A stretch of 64,000 nucleotides of DNA from JBLUOA01 sp048060095 (GCF_048060095.1 NZ_JBLUOA010000001.1:2087034-2151033), one strand, 5' to 3'. Positions 24,953 to 35,613 are shown, counted from the first letter of the stretch. Numbers and translations are program-made. Notes: generated by a model from the letters alone, not told the origin.

Positions 24953-26182
24953 ATGCTGGGTCTCAACAAAAGAGATACGAAATTCCTGTTGATCGTGATC
25001 GGGCTGACGCTGTTCACACCGATCCTGCTGCAGCCGTTCCCCGAAGGATCAGCCCTCGCGCAGTTCAACGCGGGCTACCCCGACTTGATGCAACGCTTTG
25101 CGATTTTCGGCATCTTCGCCATCGGCTTTAACATCCTGTTCGGGCTGACCGGCTACCTGTCCTTCGGCCATGCCGCGTTTCTCGGCATCGGCTCCTACTC
25201 CGTCGTCTGGATGTATAAACTGCTGGATTACAACGTGATCTGGGGCCTGCCGGTGGCTATCGTCGTGTCGGGCATCTTTGCCCTTGGCATCGGGTTCATC
25301 TCGCTCCGCCGCTCTGGCATCTATTTTTCCATCCTGACGTTGGCTTTCGCGCAGATGATGTTTGCGATCTCCTACTCCGACCTTGCCGGACGGTTCATCG
25401 GAACCACTGTCACCAACGGCGAAACCGGGCTTCAGGTTTACACGAGCGATCCGCAGGTGCTGCTGGGCGCGAATGAGCCGAACGTGCCGCATTTCTTCGG
25501 CATCGTGATGCGTGAAAACTTTTGGGAACCGCAAGTCGGCGGCTGGCAGTTCACCTTCAACAACGGGTATTTCTTCTGCGCGATCATCGCGATCCTCGCG
25601 TTCTACCTGTCGCTGCGCATTTTCCGTTCGCCCTTTGGCATGATGTTGCGGGCAGTGAAATCAAACCAACAGCGGATGAACTACACCGGGCTGAATTCCC
25701 GCCCTTACACGCTGGCGGCGTTTGTGATCTCTGGCATGTATGCCGGATTGGCAGGCGGTCTTCTTGCCTCAATGGACCCGCTTGCGGGGGCGGAGCGGAT
25801 GCAATGGACAGCCTCTGGCGAGGTCGTTCTAATGACGATCCTCGGCGGCGCGGGCACCTTGATGGGGCCAGTGCTGGGTGCAGGATTCATCAAGTATTTC
25901 GAAAACATCTTTTCGAAGATCAACGACAACGTATTGCATGGCTGGTTCAGCTTTCTGCCGGACGGGATCGAGGACTTCGTCGTTACCATCATCCACCCCT
26001 TCGTCGGCAAGGGCTGGCACCTGACTCTGGGCCTGCTGTTCATGCTGGTCGTGATTTTCCTTCCGGGTGGACTGGTCGAAGCGGGTCAGCGGATCGGCCG
26101 CCTGTTCCGCCGCAAATCCGCTGGCACTTCGGGCGATGACGGAGAGCACGCCCCGAAACAAGCGCCGCACGTGGCTGAGTAA
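24953..26182 (+). CDS. Branched-chain-type ABC permease (LivM-like)
   Basis: 409 residues. Membrane helices include MQRFAIFGIFAIGFNILFGLTGYLSFGHAAFLGIGSY, the LivM signature, and the loop MLRAVKSNQQRMNYTGLN. A hydrophilic segment at residues about 150-185 (TVTNGETGLQVYTSDPQVLL) and a charged C-terminal tail are longer than in LivM. Partner of the upstream permease; the ATPase gene follows after AAGGAGGA. Confidence 0.92.
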   Translation: MLGLNKRDTKFLLIVIGLTLFTPILLQPFPEGSALAQFNAGYPDLMQRFAIFGIFAIGFNILFGLTGYLSFGHAAFLGIGSYSVVWMYKLLDYNVIWGLPVAIVVSGIFALGIGFISLRRSGIYFSILTLAFAQMMFAISYSDLAGRFIGTTVTNGETGLQVYTSDPQVLLGANEPNVPHFFGIVMRENFWEPQVGGWQFTFNNGYFFCAIIAILAFYLSLRIFRSPFGMMLRAVKSNQQRMNYTGLNSRPYTLAAFVISGMYAGLAGGLLASMDPLAGAERMQWTASGEVVLMTILGGAGTLMGPVLGAGFIKYFENIFSKINDNVLHGWFSFLPDGIEDFVVTIIHPFVGKGWHLTLGLLFMLVVIFLPGGLVEAGQRIGRLFRRKSAGTSGDDGEHAPKQAPHVAE

Positions 26183-26195
26183 GGAGGATACGGAA

Positions 26196-26954
26196 ATGGG
26201 TATTCTTGAAGTCAAAGATGTCGGCAAACGGTTCGGTGGCCTTCAGGCACTCGGGGATGTGAATCTGTCGGTCGCGGAAAATTCGGTTCATGCGATCATC
26301 GGGCCAAATGGCGCGGGCAAGTCCACACTACTGAACTGCCTCGTGGGCAAGCTGATCCCGGACACCGGATCGGTCATGTTTGACGGCCAGTCGGTGCTTG
26401 GCCGCAAACCACATGAGATCAACCAGATGGGCATCAGCCGCGTGTTCCAGACGCCGGAAATCTTCGGCGACCTGACCGTATTCGAAAACGTGATGATCCC
26501 CTGTTTCGCCAAGCGCGACGGATCGTTCCGGATGCACGCCTTCGAAACGGTTTCGCGAGAAACCGACATTGTCGAAAAGGCGCGCGCGATGTTGGATGAC
26601 GTCAACATGCTCGACAAGATCGACATGACGGCGGCCTCGCTTTCCCGCGGCGACAAGCGGCGGTTGGAAATGGCGATGTGCCTTGCGCAAGACCCGCGCC
26701 TGCTGCTGCTTGATGAACCGACCGCTGGCATGGCCCGCGCGGACACCAACAACACCATCGATCTGCTGAAAGAGATCAAAGACAAGCGCGACATTACGAT
26801 GGCGATCATCGAACATGACATGCACGTTGTCTTTTCGCTGGCCGAGCGGATCACCGTGCTCGCCCAGGGCACGCCGTTGGTTGAGGATACGCCGGAAAAC
26901 ATCAAAGGCCACCCGAAGGTACAAGAAGCCTATCTTGGCCAGGCGCATGGATAA
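26196..26954 (+). CDS. ABC transporter ATPase (LivG-like)
   Basis: About 252 residues from ATG 26196 after AAGGAGGATACGGAA; an upstream open frame overlaps the permease and is not used. Walker A GPNGAGKST, Q-loop VFQTPEIF, signature LSRGDKRRLEMAM in place of LSGGQ, Walker B LLLLDEPTAGM, switch His in IIEHDMHVV. The C-terminal GTPLVEDTPENIKGHPKVQEAYLG is LivG-like. Couples ATP hydrolysis to transport with the LivF-like gene next to it. Confidence 0.93.
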   Translation: MGILEVKDVGKRFGGLQALGDVNLSVAENSVHAIIGPNGAGKSTLLNCLVGKLIPDTGSVMFDGQSVLGRKPHEINQMGISRVFQTPEIFGDLTVFENVMIPCFAKRDGSFRMHAFETVSRETDIVEKARAMLDDVNMLDKIDMTAASLSRGDKRRLEMAMCLAQDPRLLLLDEPTAGMARADTNNTIDLLKEIKDKRDITMAIIEHDMHVVFSLAERITVLAQGTPLVEDTPENIKGHPKVQEAYLGQAHG

Positions 26955-26967
26955 GGGACGCGAAGAT

Positions 26968-27723
<756 letters not shown>

Positions 27724-27764
27724 TTTCGCCAGACGCACCGACCTGAGGGACAAGAGAGGCTTCC

Positions 27765-29714
27765 ATGACCGACAAGATTTACCCGCCCGCAGCGGGCTTT
27801 GCCGCCAATGCCCATGTGGACAAAGAAAAATACGAAAAGATGTATGCAGCGTCGATCGATGATCCGCACGCATTCTGGGCCGAACATGGCAAGCGTCTGG
27901 ACTGGATGACGCCCTTCACCAAGGTCAAAAGCGCGGACTTCACGCTCGGCTCTGTAGATATCAAGTGGTTTGAGGATGGAACGCTGAACGTCGCGGCGAA
28001 CTGTATCGACCGCCACTTGAAAGCCCGTGGCGACCAGACAGCGATCATTTGGGAACCGGATAGCCCCGACACGCCCGCCAAGCACATTACCTACAAGGAC
28101 CTGCACGAAAACACCTGCCGCATGGCGAACGTGCTGAAAGACCTTGGCGTGACGAAAGGCGACCGCGTCGTGCTTTACCTGCCGATGATCCCGGAGGCGG
28201 CCTACGCCATGCTCGCCTGCGCGCGGATCGGCGCGGTTCATTCCATCGTGTTCGCTGGATTCTCACCCGATGCGCTTGGCAATCGGATCAATGATAGCGA
28301 CGCGAAGGTCGTGATTACCGCGGACGAAGCCCCGCGCGGTGGGCGCAAGACTGCGCTGAAATCAAACACCGACGCCGCGCTGCTGCACTGCAAGGACAAG
28401 GTGAAATGCCTTGTCGTCAAACATACCGGCGGCCAGACGACTTGGACCGACGGGCGCGACTACGACTACAACGCGCTGGCCGAAAACGTCCCGGCCGATT
28501 GCCCGCCGGAGGAGATGAACGCCGAAGATCCGCTGTTCATCCTCTACACGTCAGGCTCTACTGGGAAACCCAAAGGCGTCGTCCATACGTCCGGCGGGTA
28601 TCTGACCTACGCCTCAATGACGCATGAGATTGTGTTCGACTATCACGACGGCGATGTATTCTGGTGCACCGCCGATGTCGGTTGGGTCACGGGCCATAGT
28701 TATATCATCTACGGCCCGCTGGCGAACGGCGCGACCACGCTGATGTTCGAAGGCGTGCCGACCTACCCCGACGCGTCGCGCTTTTGGCAGGTCTGCGAAA
28801 AGCACAAGGTTAACCAGTTCTACACCGCGCCGACCGCGATCCGGGCGCTGATGGGTCAGGGCGACGACTTTGTCACGAAATGCGATCTGTCTGACCTCAA
28901 GGTGCTGGGCACTGTGGGTGAACCGATCAATCCAGAAGCGTGGAACTGGTACAACGTCGTCGTCGGCAAGGGCAAAGTGCCCATCGTTGATACATGGTGG
29001 CAGACCGAAACCGGCGGTCACATGCTGACCCCCCTGCCCGGCGCGACAGCAGCGAAGCCCGGGTCGGCCACCCTACCCTTCTTTGGGGTTGAACCTGTGA
29101 TCCTAGACGCGACATCGGGTGAGGAGATTACGGAAACCGAAGCCGAAGGTGTGCTGTGCATCAAGCAATCGTGGCCCGGCCAGATGCGCACCGTTTATGG
29201 CGACCATGAGCGGTTCGAGAAAACGTATTTCTCCGACTACAAAGGCTACTATTTCACTGGCGACGGATGCCGCCGGGACAGGGATGGCTACTACTGGATC
29301 ACCGGGCGTGTCGATGACGTGATTAACGTATCCGGCCACCGCATGGGCACGGCGGAGGTTGAATCTGCTCTCGTCGCGCACGAGAAAGTCGCGGAATCCG
29401 CCGTCGTGGGCTATCCGCACGACATCAAGGGGCAAGGCATCTACGCCTACGTGACCTTGATGAACGGGATTGAACCGTCGGAGGAGTTGCGGAAAGAGCT
29501 TGAAAAATGGGTCCGCACCGAAATCGGCCCGATTGCCAAGCCTGACCTGATCCAGTGGGCGCCGGGGCTGCCCAAGACACGCTCTGGCAAGATCATGCGT
29601 CGGATTCTGCGCAAGATCGCCGAAAACGACTACGGCGCGCTTGGCGATACTTCGACCCTTGCCGATCCGTCGGTGGTGGATGAGTTGATCGAAAACCGTA
29701 TGAATCGCGGCTAA
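27765..29714 (+). CDS. acs: Acetyl-CoA synthetase (AMP-forming)
   Basis: 649 residues, the normal length. Signature P-loop-like LFILYTSGSTGKPKGVVHT, WCTADVGWVTGHSYIIYGPL, DTWWQTETGGHMLTPLPG, YYFTGDGCRRDRDGYYWITGRVDDVINVSGHRMGTAEVE and the regulatory Lys in PKTRSGKIMRRILRKIA. It makes acetyl-CoA from acetate, CoA and ATP; acetylation of that Lys usually turns the enzyme off. It closes the ABC operon, followed by a strong terminator. Confidence 0.97.
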   Translation: MTDKIYPPAAGFAANAHVDKEKYEKMYAASIDDPHAFWAEHGKRLDWMTPFTKVKSADFTLGSVDIKWFEDGTLNVAANCIDRHLKARGDQTAIIWEPDSPDTPAKHITYKDLHENTCRMANVLKDLGVTKGDRVVLYLPMIPEAAYAMLACARIGAVHSIVFAGFSPDALGNRINDSDAKVVITADEAPRGGRKTALKSNTDAALLHCKDKVKCLVVKHTGGQTTWTDGRDYDYNALAENVPADCPPEEMNAEDPLFILYTSGSTGKPKGVVHTSGGYLTYASMTHEIVFDYHDGDVFWCTADVGWVTGHSYIIYGPLANGATTLMFEGVPTYPDASRFWQVCEKHKVNQFYTAPTAIRALMGQGDDFVTKCDLSDLKVLGTVGEPINPEAWNWYNVVVGKGKVPIVDTWWQTETGGHMLTPLPGATAAKPGSATLPFFGVEPVILDATSGEEITETEAEGVLCIKQSWPGQMRTVYGDHERFEKTYFSDYKGYYFTGDGCRRDRDGYYWITGRVDDVINVSGHRMGTAEVESALVAHEKVAESAVVGYPHDIKGQGIYAYVTLMNGIEPSEELRKELEKWVRTEIGPIAKPDLIQWAPGLPKTRSGKIMRRILRKIAENDYGALGDTSTLADPSVVDELIENRMNRG

Positions 29715-29739
29715 CGCGCTATCATTAACCAAACACCCC

Positions 29740-29780
29740 GAAGCACCCGCTGGCGAAACACCTGCGGATGCTTCCTTTTT
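29740..29780 (+). terminator. Rho-independent terminator after acs
   Basis: GAAGCACCCGC (29740-29750) and GCGGATGCTTC (29764-29774) pair with one mismatch and are followed directly by CTTTTTG. It separates acs from the TTT transporter operon. Confidence 0.8.
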
Positions 29781-29938
29781 GCGCACTGCAACCCCGACAC
29801 GTCCCGGATATTGAGACTCCGTGCTTAAAATTCGCACTGCACCACTTCCTTTACTTGACGGAACGTGCGCCGGTCCCTCTACTGGACTCCGCAATCACAA
29901 GGCGGAGATCAACTCCGCCCGTCAATAGGGAGAGACGA

Positions 29939-30907
29939 ATGACAAAACGCTTATTCAAAGTGCTGGCGACGAGTGTCGTGCTGGCAACCGGTGCGGTGGG
30001 TGCGGCAAGTGCCGCCGAATGTATCGCCCCGGCCAACCCCGGCGGCGGCTGGGATTTCACCTGCCGTCAGATTGGCAAAATCATGTTTGACATCGGTGCT
30101 GTCGACCAGCCGGTGCAAGTCACCAACATGCCGGGCGCCGGCGGCGGTCTGGCCTACGGTAACGTGGTCAACGAACGCGGCGACGACCCCGATCTGATTG
30201 TCGCGGCGTCTTCTGCAACAACGACGCGCCTTGCGCAAAACGCCTATGCGGGCATGACGGCCGACCAAGTTCGCTTCGTCGGTGCAATCGGCGCGGACCC
30301 CGGCATCATCGCAGTGGCTGCCGATAGTGACTATCAGTCGCTGAACGATCTTATTGACGCGATCAAGGCCGATCCCGGCTCGGTCGCTTTCGCTGGTGGC
30401 TCTGCCGTTGGCGGGTTCGACCACATGAAACCACTTATGATACTGCAAGAAGCGGGCTTCACCGACATCACCGCCGTCAAATATATCGGCGTTGACGGTG
30501 GCGCGGATGCCATCACCCAAACGGTGGGCGGCTTCACCCAAGCGATGACCGGCGATATGTCCGAGGTCGTCAGCTTTCTTGAAAACGGCGACATCCGCGT
30601 GCTGGCGGTGCTGACCGAAGAACGCGTGCCGGGCTTTGACGACATCCCAACAGCGAAAGAGCAAGGCTACGACGTTGTGGCGGTGAACTGGCGCGGCCTT
30701 TACGTGCCGAAGGGCATCAGCGACGAGCGGTTCCAGGAATGGGCCGACAAGTTGCAGCAGGTCGCTGACAGCGAAGAATGGGCGCAGGCGATGAAAGACA
30801 ACGGCCTTGCCCCGTTCACCAAAGTCGGCGGCGACTTCCAGTCCTATGTTGACGGGCTGGTGGCGGACATCGCTGAAATGTCGAAAGCGCTGGGGGTCAC
30901 CCAGTAA
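29939..30907 (+). CDS. tctC: TTT transporter binding protein (TctC)
   Basis: About 322 residues from the ATG at 29939, preceded by AGGGAGAGACGA; a longer open frame reaches 29768 but reads as non-coding. Signal peptide ends near VGAASAAE. Then the TctC pattern: ECIAPANPGGGWDFTCRQIGKIMFD, VTNMPGAGGGLAYGNV, GGSAVGGFDHMKPLMI, VNWRGLYVPKGISDERFQEW. It binds a carboxylate-type substrate in the periplasm. The stop overlaps the next start (TAATG). Confidence 0.93.
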   Translation: MTKRLFKVLATSVVLATGAVGAASAAECIAPANPGGGWDFTCRQIGKIMFDIGAVDQPVQVTNMPGAGGGLAYGNVVNERGDDPDLIVAASSATTTRLAQNAYAGMTADQVRFVGAIGADPGIIAVAADSDYQSLNDLIDAIKADPGSVAFAGGSAVGGFDHMKPLMILQEAGFTDITAVKYIGVDGGADAITQTVGGFTQAMTGDMSEVVSFLENGDIRVLAVLTEERVPGFDDIPTAKEQGYDVVAVNWRGLYVPKGISDERFQEWADKLQQVADSEEWAQAMKDNGLAPFTKVGGDFQSYVDGLVADIAEMSKALGVTQ

Positions 30908-31395
30908 TGGCCTCAGACCGTATTTTCGGTCTGATCGCCCTGATCACGGCAGTCGCGTATCTCGCGGCTGCCACACAGATTCAGATAAACCAGTTCTCTG
31001 GCGAATGGCTGCCCAAGCTGTTTCCGCTGATGATCGGCGGTGTGGCGGCGATCTGTTCGCTGGTGATGGTTTTCAAACCGGACCCTGATCCGGACTGGCC
31101 AGCGTCCCGCACGTGGTTGTCCATGGGCGTGGCAGTGCTGGTGCTGGCGATCTACGCCGTGCTGCTGACGCCGCTGGGCTTCATCCTGCCCACGATCTTC
31201 GCCGCCGGTATCCTCAGCTATCAGATCTCGCCCCGTGCCGGACCCGCCGCGATCTCGGGCCTCGGGCTGTCGCTGGGGCTGTTCGTGTTGTTCAAATACG
31301 CCCTCGGTCTGGGCAATATCGTTGCCTACCGCATTCCGACCCCGGAAAAGCTGTGGAACGCGATATCCATTCTCATTCCGTTCGTGGGGCACTGA
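30907..31395 (+). CDS. tctB: TTT transporter small membrane subunit (TctB)
   Basis: 162 residues with about four membrane helices (LIALITAVAYLAAATQI, LFPLMIGGVAAICSLVMVF, LSMGVAVLVLAIYAVLLTPLGFILPTIFAAGIL, LGLSLGLFVLFKYALGL). The position between tctC and tctA and the topology identify it as the small subunit. Confidence 0.9.
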   Translation: MASDRIFGLIALITAVAYLAAATQIQINQFSGEWLPKLFPLMIGGVAAICSLVMVFKPDPDPDWPASRTWLSMGVAVLVLAIYAVLLTPLGFILPTIFAAGILSYQISPRAGPAAISGLGLSLGLFVLFKYALGLGNIVAYRIPTPEKLWNAISILIPFVGH

Positions 31396-31396
31396 T

Positions 31397-32902
31397 ATGG
31401 ACATCCTTGCGAATCTCAGCTTGGGCTTCGGCATCGCGTTGTCGCCTTACACTCTATTCCTGGCGGTCTGCGGCTGCTTTTTGGGCACGATCATCGGCGC
31501 GCTGCCGGGGCTCGGCCCCTCAAACGGTGTCGCAATCCTGATCCCGATTACGTTTACCATGGGCCTCGATGCCACAAGCGCGCTGGTGCTGATGACATCA
31601 GTCTATTACGGCGCCATGTACGGCGGGCGGATCAGCTCGATCCTGCTGAATATCCCCGGCGACGAGCCGGCACTGATGACGACGCTCGACGGTTATCCGA
31701 TGGCCAAAGCGGGCCGCGCCGGCGATGCGCTGGTGCTATCGGGCGTCGCGAGCTTTGTCGGCGCGTTACTGGCCACGATCGGGCTGATGCTGCTGGCGCC
31801 GTCGCTGGCCCGCGTGGCCTTCCTGTTCGGCCCGGCCGAGTATTTCGCGCTTTACCTGCTGGCCTTCTGCACGCTCGGCGGGATGGCTTCGAACAATCAG
31901 GCCAAGTCAGCGCTCGCCGCTTGCATCGGTCTCGGCATCGCGATGATCGGTGTCGACAGTTCCTCGGGCCTGCCGCGCATGACCGGGGGCAACCTGCATC
32001 TTTACGACGGCATCGACTTTCTGGTCGCCATCGTCGGCCTCTTCGCCATCGCCGAGGTGTTCTTCTTCATCGAAAGCCACGGGGCGGGATCGTCCATCGG
32101 GGTCAAGCTCGACAAGGTGCGTATTCCTTGGAAGGACATCATGTCGACGAAATGGACGATGTTGCGCGCCTCAGGCGTCGGCTTTGTCGCCGGTATCTTG
32201 CCGGGTGCGGGGGCATCGCTCGGGTCATTCATGGCCTACATGTCGGAAAAATCCATCGCCGGTGAAAAGGGCGGCTTCGGCACCGGGGTTCCCAAGGGCA
32301 TCGCCGCGCCAGAGGCTGGCAACAACGCTGCCGCCGGTGGCGCGCTGGTTCCGATGTTAACCCTCGGCGTGCCCGGCTCGGGCACCACCGCGGTGCTACT
32401 GGCGCTGCTGATGACGCTGAATATCACCCCCGGCCCGACCCTGTTCACCGAGCGGCCAGAGGTCGTCTGGGGTCTGATCGCATCACTTCTCATCGCCAAT
32501 TTCGTGCTGCTGGCGATGAACGTGCCGATGGTAAAAATCTTCGTCAAAGTGCTGTCGGTGCCCGCCTGGATCCTGCTGCCGGGGGTCACGATGATCTCGT
32601 TCGTCGGCATCTATTCCCTGTCCGGCAGCTATTTCGACCTGTTGCTGATGATCGGCTTCGGCGTGCTGGGTTATTTCCTGCGCAAGCTGGATATCCCGAC
32701 TGTGCCGGTAATTCTGGGCATTCTGCTGGGCGGCAACATGGAGGATGCGCTGCGTCGTGCCATGACCCTGTCCGACGGCGACGTAACCTACCTTTTCTCA
32801 AGCTGGATCGCCACTGGCCTGTGGATCGCGGCAATTGCCGGGTTCGTCGCGCCGATGTTCTTGCGCAACATTTTAAAGAAGCCCCAACGTGTCACAGACT
32901 GA
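31397..32902 (+). CDS. tctA: TTT transporter large membrane subunit (TctA)
   Basis: About 501 residues from the ATG at 31397, one base after the tctB stop; an earlier in-frame start lies inside tctB. Twelve or so helices with the TctA markers GALPGLGPSNGVAILIPITF, YYGAMYGGRISSILLNIPGD, GILPGAGASLGSFMAY and EAGNNAAAGGALVPMLTLGVPGSGTTAVLL. It forms the sodium- or proton-coupled path. Its end overlaps the AtuA-like gene by 14 bases. Confidence 0.95.
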   Translation: MDILANLSLGFGIALSPYTLFLAVCGCFLGTIIGALPGLGPSNGVAILIPITFTMGLDATSALVLMTSVYYGAMYGGRISSILLNIPGDEPALMTTLDGYPMAKAGRAGDALVLSGVASFVGALLATIGLMLLAPSLARVAFLFGPAEYFALYLLAFCTLGGMASNNQAKSALAACIGLGIAMIGVDSSSGLPRMTGGNLHLYDGIDFLVAIVGLFAIAEVFFFIESHGAGSSIGVKLDKVRIPWKDIMSTKWTMLRASGVGFVAGILPGAGASLGSFMAYMSEKSIAGEKGGFGTGVPKGIAAPEAGNNAAAGGALVPMLTLGVPGSGTTAVLLALLMTLNITPGPTLFTERPEVVWGLIASLLIANFVLLAMNVPMVKIFVKVLSVPAWILLPGVTMISFVGIYSLSGSYFDLLLMIGFGVLGYFLRKLDIPTVPVILGILLGGNMEDALRRAMTLSDGDVTYLFSSWIATGLWIAAIAGFVAPMFLRNILKKPQRVTD

Positions 32903-34259
32903 CAAAATTCGCGTATTGGTGCCAAGCGGCGCGCTCGGCCTGAACTACGACAAGGTCGCCTTGGAACGCGGGCTGTCGATGACGCCTGACATCATCGCGA
33001 TTGATGGCGGATCAACCGATTCCGGCCCGGCCTATCTGGGCGAAGGGGTGTCGAAATACTCCCGCTCGTCCACCAAGATCGAATGGCGCGGTTTGATTGA
33101 GGCGCGGGCGAAGGCGGGCATCCCTCTTGTCATCGGCACCGCAGGCACTTGCGGCACGGACAGTGCGGTTGACTGGATGCTCGACATCACCCGCGAAATC
33201 GCCCGCGATCTGGGGCAGACGCCGAAAATCGCGGTGCTGCGAAGCTCCCAACCGCCGGACTCGATTGCCGCCGCGATGGGGAATGGCCGCGTCACACCCC
33301 TGCCCCACGCGCCAGAGGTGACGGAGGACAGCATCCGCACCTGCACCAACATCGTCGCCCTTGCCGGGGCGGAGCAGATTACCAAGGCAATCGAAACCGG
33401 CGCCGACATCATCATCGCGGGCCGCACAACCGATACGGCGATTATCGCGGCACTGCCGCTGATGCACGGCTGTCACGCGGGCGCGGCGTGGCACGGGGCG
33501 AAGGTCGGCGAGTGCGGCGCGCTTTGTGCGACGAAACCGCAATCGGGAGTCATCCTGATCGACTTTGACGCGGACGGGTTCACCGTCACCCCGATGGCCG
33601 ACGGCGCGAAGGCATCCCCGCACACGGTTTCCGCCCATATGCTCTACGAAAACAGCGACCCGTTCATCCTTTACGAACCGGGCGGGCATCTTGACGTGAC
33701 CGCCGCCCACTATGCCGCTATCGACGACAAAACCGTTCGGGTCACAGGATCTCAATGGGTGCCGTCCGACCGCTACACGGTCAAGCTTGAAGGCGCGCGG
33801 CGCGCCGGGTTCCAATGCGTGCTGATGGTGCTGTTGCGTGATCCGCACTACGTCGCCAACGCCGCCGACTGGGCGGCCGACATTGAACAGAAATGCCGCG
33901 CAAAGGTTGAGGATCGGCTGGCTTTGTCCCCCGATGATTACAGCGTTGAACTCCGCCTAATCGGGCAAAGTGCGAGCTTTGGCGCACTTGAAACTCGCGC
34001 GGGGGACGCGCCCGAAATCGGCGTGCTTGGCATCGTGACGGCCAAAACCGAAGCACTCGCGATGGAGATTGGCAAGGTGCTGAACCCCTACCTGCTGCAC
34101 CACCCGTTGACGGTGGAAGAGGAACAACCGACCTTCGCGTTTCCGTTCTCGCCCGCCGAACTCAATCGGGGGGCCATCTACGAATTCGCCCTTAATCACG
34201 TGCTTGAACTGTCTGACCCGATGGACGCCTTCACGCTTGAGGTGCACGAGGGTGCCTGA
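32889..34259 (+). CDS. AtuA-family protein (DUF1446)
   Basis: 456 residues from a GTG start. Matches the acyclic terpene utilisation AtuA family: IRVLVPSGALGLNYD, IDGGSTDSGPAYLGEG, IGTAGTCGTDSAVDWMLDI, IIIAGRTTDTAIIAALPLMHG and GAAWHGAKVGECGALC. AtuA proteins occur in terpene and other carboxylate catabolic operons; their reaction is not settled. Here it is translationally linked to TctA and followed by DUF4387, so it probably works on the imported acid. Not enough to name the substrate. Confidence 0.85.
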   Translation: MSQTDKIRVLVPSGALGLNYDKVALERGLSMTPDIIAIDGGSTDSGPAYLGEGVSKYSRSSTKIEWRGLIEARAKAGIPLVIGTAGTCGTDSAVDWMLDITREIARDLGQTPKIAVLRSSQPPDSIAAAMGNGRVTPLPHAPEVTEDSIRTCTNIVALAGAEQITKAIETGADIIIAGRTTDTAIIAALPLMHGCHAGAAWHGAKVGECGALCATKPQSGVILIDFDADGFTVTPMADGAKASPHTVSAHMLYENSDPFILYEPGGHLDVTAAHYAAIDDKTVRVTGSQWVPSDRYTVKLEGARRAGFQCVLMVLLRDPHYVANAADWAADIEQKCRAKVEDRLALSPDDYSVELRLIGQSASFGALETRAGDAPEIGVLGIVTAKTEALAMEIGKVLNPYLLHHPLTVEEEQPTFAFPFSPAELNRGAIYEFALNHVLELSDPMDAFTLEVHEGA

Positions 34260-34554
34260 GCTTCGTCGGATCGTCGAAAAAGTCCGCAGCAAGAACGCGG
34301 GGCCTTTTTGGCTAACCGTCGATCTGTTCTGCGGCACGCCTGACGCCTTCGCGCAAGTCTGCGACGGGCTATCGACCGAGCGTGTCGCAACCGTGTTCCA
34401 GACCGATGCGGCGGACATCAAGCGTTTTGAAATCCCGTCGCTGAACGTCGTGAAGTTCAGCCTGCCCCGCCCCGCCGTTCAGGGGGCCATCACCGACCGC
34501 GATATGCACGGCGCCTCTTGGGCCGCACTGCTGGGTGAGGTAGAGGTGAACTGA
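34252..34554 (+). CDS. DUF4387 protein, partner of AtuA
   Basis: About 100 residues from GTG 34252, overlapping the AtuA end by eight bases; a longer upstream frame overlaps AtuA and is a shadow. Family pattern: RIVEKVRSKNAGPFWLTVDLFC, FNIP-like IPSLNVVKFSLPRP and QGAITDRDMHGASWAAL. In related genomes AtuA and DUF4387 are neighbours or fused, which suggests one complex. Confidence 0.85.
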   Translation: MPELRRIVEKVRSKNAGPFWLTVDLFCGTPDAFAQVCDGLSTERVATVFQTDAADIKRFEIPSLNVVKFSLPRPAVQGAITDRDMHGASWAALLGEVEVN

Positions 34555-34584
34555 CTCCAACCCGCCAAGTAAAAGGGTGATCCA

Positions 34585-35613
34585 GTGCAGGTCGTTCTTA
34601 CCACGCTGCTGATCGGGGTTGTCGGCGCGGTTCTGGCTTGGGTCATCGGCGCGCCCGCCCCTTTTTTGACTGGCCCGGCTGCGCTCGTTTCGCTGGCTGG
34701 TGTGTTCGGTGTGACCTGCCGCATTCCGACCGCTCTGCGGGATGCGTGTTTCCTGCTGATCGGAATCACCCTCGGCTCCTCCGTCACGCCAGAGGTTCTG
34801 TCCGCCGCCCGTGCTTGGCCGATCAGCCTGATCGGGATGTGCGCCGGCGTTGCGGTCATCATGTATGCGGGCAGCGTGATGTTCCAACGCGTGTTTGGCT
34901 TTGACCGTAACACCGCGCTGCTGGCCTCAAGCCCCGGTCATCTGTCCTATGTGCTGAGTTTCAGTACCGATATCGGTGCGAATACCGCTGTCATCTCGGT
35001 CATCCAATCCATGCGCGTGCTGATCCTGACGCTGATGGTGCCGATCCTGATTGGCCTGCTGACCGACGCGGATATGACGTTGCAGATCCGGGTCGGGGAG
35101 TCGCTATCTTTGCTTCACCTCGGCCTGCTCGCCGCGATGTCCTTCATCGTCGGCCTCGTGATGCTGCGGCTGAGGGTTCCGGCGGCGTTTCTGCTGGCAG
35201 GGATGATCTGTTCGGGCATTGGGCATAGCACCGGGCTAACCCCCGGCGTGGTGATGCAGCCCTTATCCATCGCGGCGTTTGTCATCATGGGCACGTTGAT
35301 CGGCACGCGATTCAGCGGCGTAACCCCCGGCATGCTGCGCCACGCGGCGATTGGTGGATTTGCCCTGACCTTTGTGGGTTTGCTAATATCCTTCGGCGTA
35401 GCGATCCTGCTGTCGAAACTGACGGGGATTTCAACGGTCGACATGCTGATCGGCATTGCGCCGGGTGGGCTGGAAACAATGGTGGCGATGGGCGCGATCC
35501 TTGGCGCGGACCCGGCCTTTGTCGCGATCCATCATGTGATGCGGCTGCTGTTTCTAAGCGTTTACGTGCCAGCGGTGCTTGCGCTGAAAAGATCAGGCAG
35601 ACGCGCCCGGTAA
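34585..35613 (+). CDS. AbrB-family membrane protein (PF05145)
   Basis: 342 residues from a GTG after AAAGGGTGATCCA. About ten membrane helices in two repeated halves (LLIGVVGAVLAWVIGAPAPFLTGPAALVSL and LSLLHLGLLAAMSFIVGLVMLRLRVPAAFLLAGM). It is called a regulator or ammonia monooxygenase in databases, but the sequence is that of an integral membrane transporter-like protein. It often accompanies TTT transporters. Last gene of the operon; role unknown. Confidence 0.85.
   Translation: MQVVLTTLLIGVVGAVLAWVIGAPAPFLTGPAALVSLAGVFGVTCRIPTALRDACFLLIGITLGSSVTPEVLSAARAWPISLIGMCAGVAVIMYAGSVMFQRVFGFDRNTALLASSPGHLSYVLSFSTDIGANTAVISVIQSMRVLILTLMVPILIGLLTDADMTLQIRVGESLSLLHLGLLAAMSFIVGLVMLRLRVPAAFLLAGMICSGIGHSTGLTPGVVMQPLSIAAFVIMGTLIGTRFSGVTPGMLRHAAIGGFALTFVGLLISFGVAILLSKLTGISTVDMLIGIAPGGLETMVAMGAILGADPAFVAIHHVMRLLFLSVYVPAVLALKRSGRRAR

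Noticed and set aside
29768..29938. Upstream extension of the TctC frame
   Set aside because: It runs over the acs terminator region and would place the signal peptide internally. ATG 29939 has a ribosome site and a signal peptide.
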